Shown here piece after piece: positions 60,059 to 64,000 of a stretch of 64,000 nucleotides of DNA. The stretch spans positions 47,585,437 through 47,649,436 of the forward strand of contig OY744607.1 in assembly GCA_963556255.1 (NCBI GenBank), in the 5' to 3' direction. This DNA is from Allolobophora icterica (lineage: Eukaryota > Annelida > Clitellata > Crassiclitellata > Lumbricidae). Positions within the stretch are counted from its first letter, which is position 1. Every line of letters begins with the position of its first letter. The notes under the pieces were generated by a model. It did no database searches. It was given only the letters and a program-made list of their open reading frames with translations, and had not been told where the DNA came from. The translations under genes were made by a program, and so were the position numbers.

Positions 60059-60412
60059 AAAGGGGCGAAAATCAAAAGTGCAAAATCAAAGGGCGCAATC
60101 AAAAGGGCGAAAATGAATGAAGTAAATGTTAAATAAAGCGCTGTTTAAAGAGTGAAAAGAAAAGGGTTCTTGTTTAAACGGGCGAATGTAAACAAAGAGC
60201 GTGTTTACAGGGGCTTATAAGCGCTTATAAAGACGAAAATATTGAGGACTAAATTAAAAGAAAAAAACATGGAAAATGTAAACATTTTCTATACCATAGC
60301 AAACAAGGACTAAAAGTACGATTCAGCGTCATATTATAAAGACTGTATAAAGGCTTTATTTTTTGCCCTTTTGATTGCGCCCTTTTGATTTCGCCTTTTC
60401 GATTTTCGCCTA
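60059..60412. mobile_element. Foldback structure with gggcgaaaatcaaaa repeats in its arms
   Basis: The left arm 60059-60113 (aaggggcgaaaatcaaaag, then two more variants) is inverted at 60361-60412 with few mismatches. Each arm is about three 15-16-base units. The middle has gcgcttataagcgcttataa. No clear target duplication was identified. Confidence 0.65.
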
Positions 60413-61139
60413 TTATATAGCCTAGTAAACCCCTCTTTCTGCCTGTGCCTGCCCCTCTCCCTATTTCTCCTTTAATCCTCTCCTCTCCACCTACTCTAAG
60501 TTCCTAAATTTAAAACTCGTCTGTTTCAGCTTACTTAATCTCCGTATCTTCACTTCTGGTTTCTCTCAATCGAATTTCTAGCGAACTCGTCCAATTGGTT
60601 ACGAGTTTCACAACGATTGCAAATTTTGCAATAATAATAACTACAACAACAACGGCCATCGGGGCACGGAGTTTTTACGATTTCGATGTTCGGTGTTCGG
60701 TTGTCCAATGTCCATGGTTGAAATTATTTATTCATTTTCTCCGTCACCGGCGTCTATTCTCCAAGTTTTAGGTGAACGACTGCTGGTCAGGCGGCTCAGG
60801 CCACGTTTCCCACTCTTTTTTTAATCCCATTTTAGGCTTTGTGTGAAGTTATTCGACACCTTTGTAGTCACATTGTCGCCGAGTTTATAGGATGGGCGCA
60901 TGCGCAATAGGTGATACGCCCCCTAACAGTCTAGACCTCTTTAGGCGATGGGCGTTATGCTGATATGAAAATATCTTCATCGGATTCCATCCCTGCAACG
61001 AAGAGTAAAAGTATAGTTAAAGCCAGCGGTATATGCACAACTTGCCAAACTACACGTAGACGAAGGCAAAGTAAATGACTACACGGTCATGGCCCGAGGT
61101 CGAATCCAGTCAATCCACGTGTGGGCTCACATTAGTCCC
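60413..61139. other. Unassigned sequence
   Basis: Pyrimidine-rich at 60420-60500, otherwise unremarkable. No gene recognised. Confidence 0.4.
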
Positions 61140-63660
61140 CGCTTGCTGGGGCACGGAGAAGTGATGGGCAGGACTCCGCTAGCCCGGTCGTTCGTGGGCC
61201 CGAGCCGTCGGGTGTGGTGCCGCGCATAGACCTGGACGGATTAGAGCTCTTGCCGTCTGGGTCGATCTCGGACGCGCCCCAGACACAGGTCCACCGTTCA
61301 GAATCAGAATCAGTCCCTACACCTAAACCAGCTCGCTCGGCCTCACAGCACTCGGTTATTAATCGAGGCCTTCTCAGACATATCCCCAAGGACGGAAGAC
61401 TGGCAGTGGGACGCTTGCTCTCCGACATCATCAAGCACATCTTGGATGATCCATCGGAGCCGCGATCCTGGCAGAGCTTCCTTACGTTTGGCGCAGCGAG
61501 TTTGACAAAATCGGACAGAGGTTGCCAAAGGCATAACCTAGCTCACCTCGTAGTTCTAGGAAGGAGTAGTCGAATACGAGCAGACTTGGCCGGCTGTGAG
61601 TACGGACATTTTCTCGTCGCAGGCGAAACCAGTCCTCTCATCGCGATATAGAAGGAAGACCAGGGAACAGGAGATCGCAGCGAGGGTGACGGCCAAATGG
61701 AAAATGGCAACATCCGAGCGGCAGCCCGGATCTTTGCTTGGATGACGTTCCAGCCCCTTACGATAAATCCACAAACGAGGAGCTTCGCGGGAAACAACCG
61801 ATACCTCACCCAGAGCGCCGGCCGATTCCGGACCCCGTAGAGTGCTCCCCGTTTCAATCATCAGAGCAGGAGGTCTTCGGGGTGGTCCGCACCTTCCCGG
61901 CGGGTTCGTCGGGAGGGCCGGACGAAGTGCGCCAGCAACACATTGCCGAGTTTCTGAACTCCCAGGACGCTGGTCCGAGGCTGCTCACAGAATTAACCGC
62001 CCTGGTTAACCTGTTCCTGGCTGGCACATGCCCGCCCTCGCTGTACTCGCTCTTGTTTGGTGGGTATCTCACGGTCCTTAGGAAGAACACCGGAGGCTCG
62101 AGACCCATTGTTGTGGGATACATATGGCATAGGATTGCGTCCAAGTGCGCCAACGCGCATGCGGTCCCACTATATTCTCTTCATATTTGACCTCAGGCAG
62201 CTGGGGTTGGGTCCAGGGCGGTTGTGAGGCAGCGGTGCATGGCAAACGCCTTTTTTGATCAGATGGACAAGAATTCAATAGTCGTCAAGTTGGACCTATC
62301 CAATGCTTTTAATAGTCTACATCGAGACGCCATGCTTGCGCCATTAGACGAGATGGTTTCTGATCTGACCCATTATTGCCATCTGGCATACGCGGATGCT
62401 AGCACGCTCCGCTTCGGAAAATTCAACACCTTATCACAGGAGGGCCCACAACAGGGCGACCCACACAGCCCCCTTTTCTTTTGCTTCCCCTGCAACCAAT
62501 CCCTAACTGGATCCTTTCTCCTTCGGCATTTGGTTATCTGGCCGATCTCAAACTCGGAGGGAAAGGCGAGATCGTCGCTGGGGATGTGGAGCTGCTGGAG
62601 TGGGAATGTGCGGAGATCGAATTCAGCCTCAACAGGAAGAAATGTGAGTTGACAACAGCGGATATCATCGACAACACTAGAGACCCTCTCCGAAACTTCA
62701 CTCACATCTCCGAAGAAAACTCAACTCTGTTTTGGGCGCCGATCTCCGCCGAGGAGGCCCTGCAAACTTGCCTTGACACACATAATATGAAATTCGTAAG
62801 AATACTCCCCAGACTTGAAATGATTGCAAGACAGGAGGCACTCCTTATACTCATCCATGCGCTCAAATGTTGCCCTGCGCAGATCACCTTACCTGAACCG
62901 GTATGACAACATTTTACATAAGACATAAAAGGAAGACATACTCAATGTGAAGATCTTCGAAACCCAATGGCTACAAGCACCATTGTCCGTCAAGATGGGG
63001 GGAGCTTGGGCAACAGGAGCACGACCTCGCTGGCACTTCCCTCTTTTAAAGCTTCTGGCCCTGCACTTGGCGGCCTGCAATCCTGGAATCGACGATGAAA
63101 CTGAGAGGGTCGCTGTGGGCCTCAGAATGGGTTCTGCCACACACATGCCAGTGTGGAGCCATAGCCATGGTCACCGCGAGGGGCACACATGGCCTCTCCT
63201 GGGCCTCAGGATTCGGCCGAGTCAAAAGACATGCCTCCATCAACGATCTCATTTGTCGAAGCTTGACGAAAGCCGGATGCCATCAATGAAAGAACCACTG
63301 GGACTATCTATAACCGATGGGAAAAGACCGACCGGCCAGACACTCATTTCATGGAGGGCAGGTAGAGGTCTCGTCTCGCGGTCTGGGGCGCTACGGTGGT
63401 GAATACATTAGCACTTTCGTGCATCCACGATACGGCGCGAGGAACCGGCGCAGCCGCCGAGATAGCAGCGACAAAGAAAATCGCAAAGTATAGCAACCTT
63501 CAGCACACATATATTTTCATAGGGTGGCCATAGAAACTCTGGGCCCAATGAACCATGAAGGCTTGTCGGTGATAGCCGAAACGTACCGGCACCTGACCAA
63601 CATCTTCAGAAAAAAAACAAGTATCCGGTTTCAAAGTCTATCTATTAAGCTTATTATTTA
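61140..63660 (+). pseudogene. Decayed non-LTR retrotransposon ORF (reverse transcriptase)
   Basis: Successive plus-strand frames align with one RT-bearing ORF2. An N-terminal region spans about 61350-61560, followed by a PAPYDKSTNEELR stretch near 61750. RT fingers follow with FPAGSSGGPDEVR (about 61893) and GGSRPIVVGY (about 62092). Motif A is KLDLSNAFNS (62287-62316). Motif B is GPQQGDPHSPL (about 62442). Motif C reads YLAD (62535-62546) where active enzymes have YxDD. A C-terminal domain continues through GDGKRP-like TDGKRPTG (about 63314) to a final frame with VAIETLGPMN (about 63525), ending at 63659. Stops and frameshifts occur near 61650-61740, 62188, about 62500, 62906 and about 63200. 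Clade not assigned: this C-terminal architecture is widespread in invertebrate LINEs. Non-functional. Confidence 0.85.
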
Positions 63661-63800
63661 ACGCTTTAATGCAATCGCTCACCAAGGCTCCTTAACAACA
63701 TCGCAGCAAACACTCGCTCGACCGTTCCAGGAATTTTTTTAGATATGTCTCCGGACAATTTTTGTACCTACCTGGGGGATCCTTGATACCCCGGGGCTAA

Positions 63801-64000
<200 letters not shown>

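Overview
The window reads as a gene-poor, repeat-dense stretch of a metazoan nuclear genome, most likely a marine deuterostome invertebrate. Three things suggest an echinoderm-type genome. The decamer-like word taggcctac recurs throughout. L2/CR1-type LINE tails and tRNA-derived SINEs are present. There is also a Ty3/Gypsy element with integrase upstream of reverse transcriptase, the Gmr1-like gene order known mainly from deuterostomes. The species assignment is inference. No complete conventional host gene is visible. The only candidates for host coding sequence are an open Asp-rich repeat frame at the left edge and a few short unassigned ORFs.

Layout. 1-1.2 kb: Asp-rich ORF built on a 180-bp tandem repeat with a 360-bp higher-order period. 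1.2-3.2 kb and 9.4-10.2 kb: two arrays of the same 45-bp minisatellite, followed by duplicated flanks. 3.2-16.8 kb: copies of a large composite repeat with nested minisatellites (45-, about 200-, about 113- and 96-bp units), interrupted by short TIR transposons at 7.7, 8.8 and 11.4 kb and by a (TTA)n(GT)n microsatellite. 17-20 kb: a 46-bp satellite array made of two 23-bp half-units. 20.6-29.1 kb: a young LTR retrotransposon on the minus strand, with near-identical 1.62-kb LTRs and one long Gag-protease ORF that starts inside the LTR; it has no RT or integrase. 30.2-33.0 kb: a further composite-repeat copy with a 96-bp array.

33-41.6 kb: small TIR elements (two insertion types with exact 8- or 9-bp target duplications), SINE fragments and unique low-coding DNA. 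41.8-47.1 kb: a LINE 3' end split by a 4.8-kb Gmr1-like LTR element with exact 5-bp target duplications; the element has lost its Gag core, protease active site, RNase H and nearly all of one LTR. 47.1-53.8 kb: microsatellites, a hAT-like element with an internal AAGACC hexamer minisatellite, a 9-bp-TSD element and several tRNA-derived SINEs. 54.2-60.4 kb: an L2-like LINE tail, a nested TIR element with a 182-bp array, a Foldback-like element whose inverted repeats are themselves tandem repeats, three short TIR elements inside a CATA microsatellite, the second hAT-like hexamer element in inverse orientation, and another foldback structure. 61.1-63.7 kb: a decayed non-LTR retrotransposon with frameshifts and a broken RT active site. 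The window ends in an (AAT)n(GAT)n array.

Almost everything annotated is mobile or tandemly repeated DNA. Most of the short elements carry no transposase and must have been moved in trans. Exact target-site duplications fix the boundaries of about ten insertions, which makes the window useful as a record of nested insertion order.
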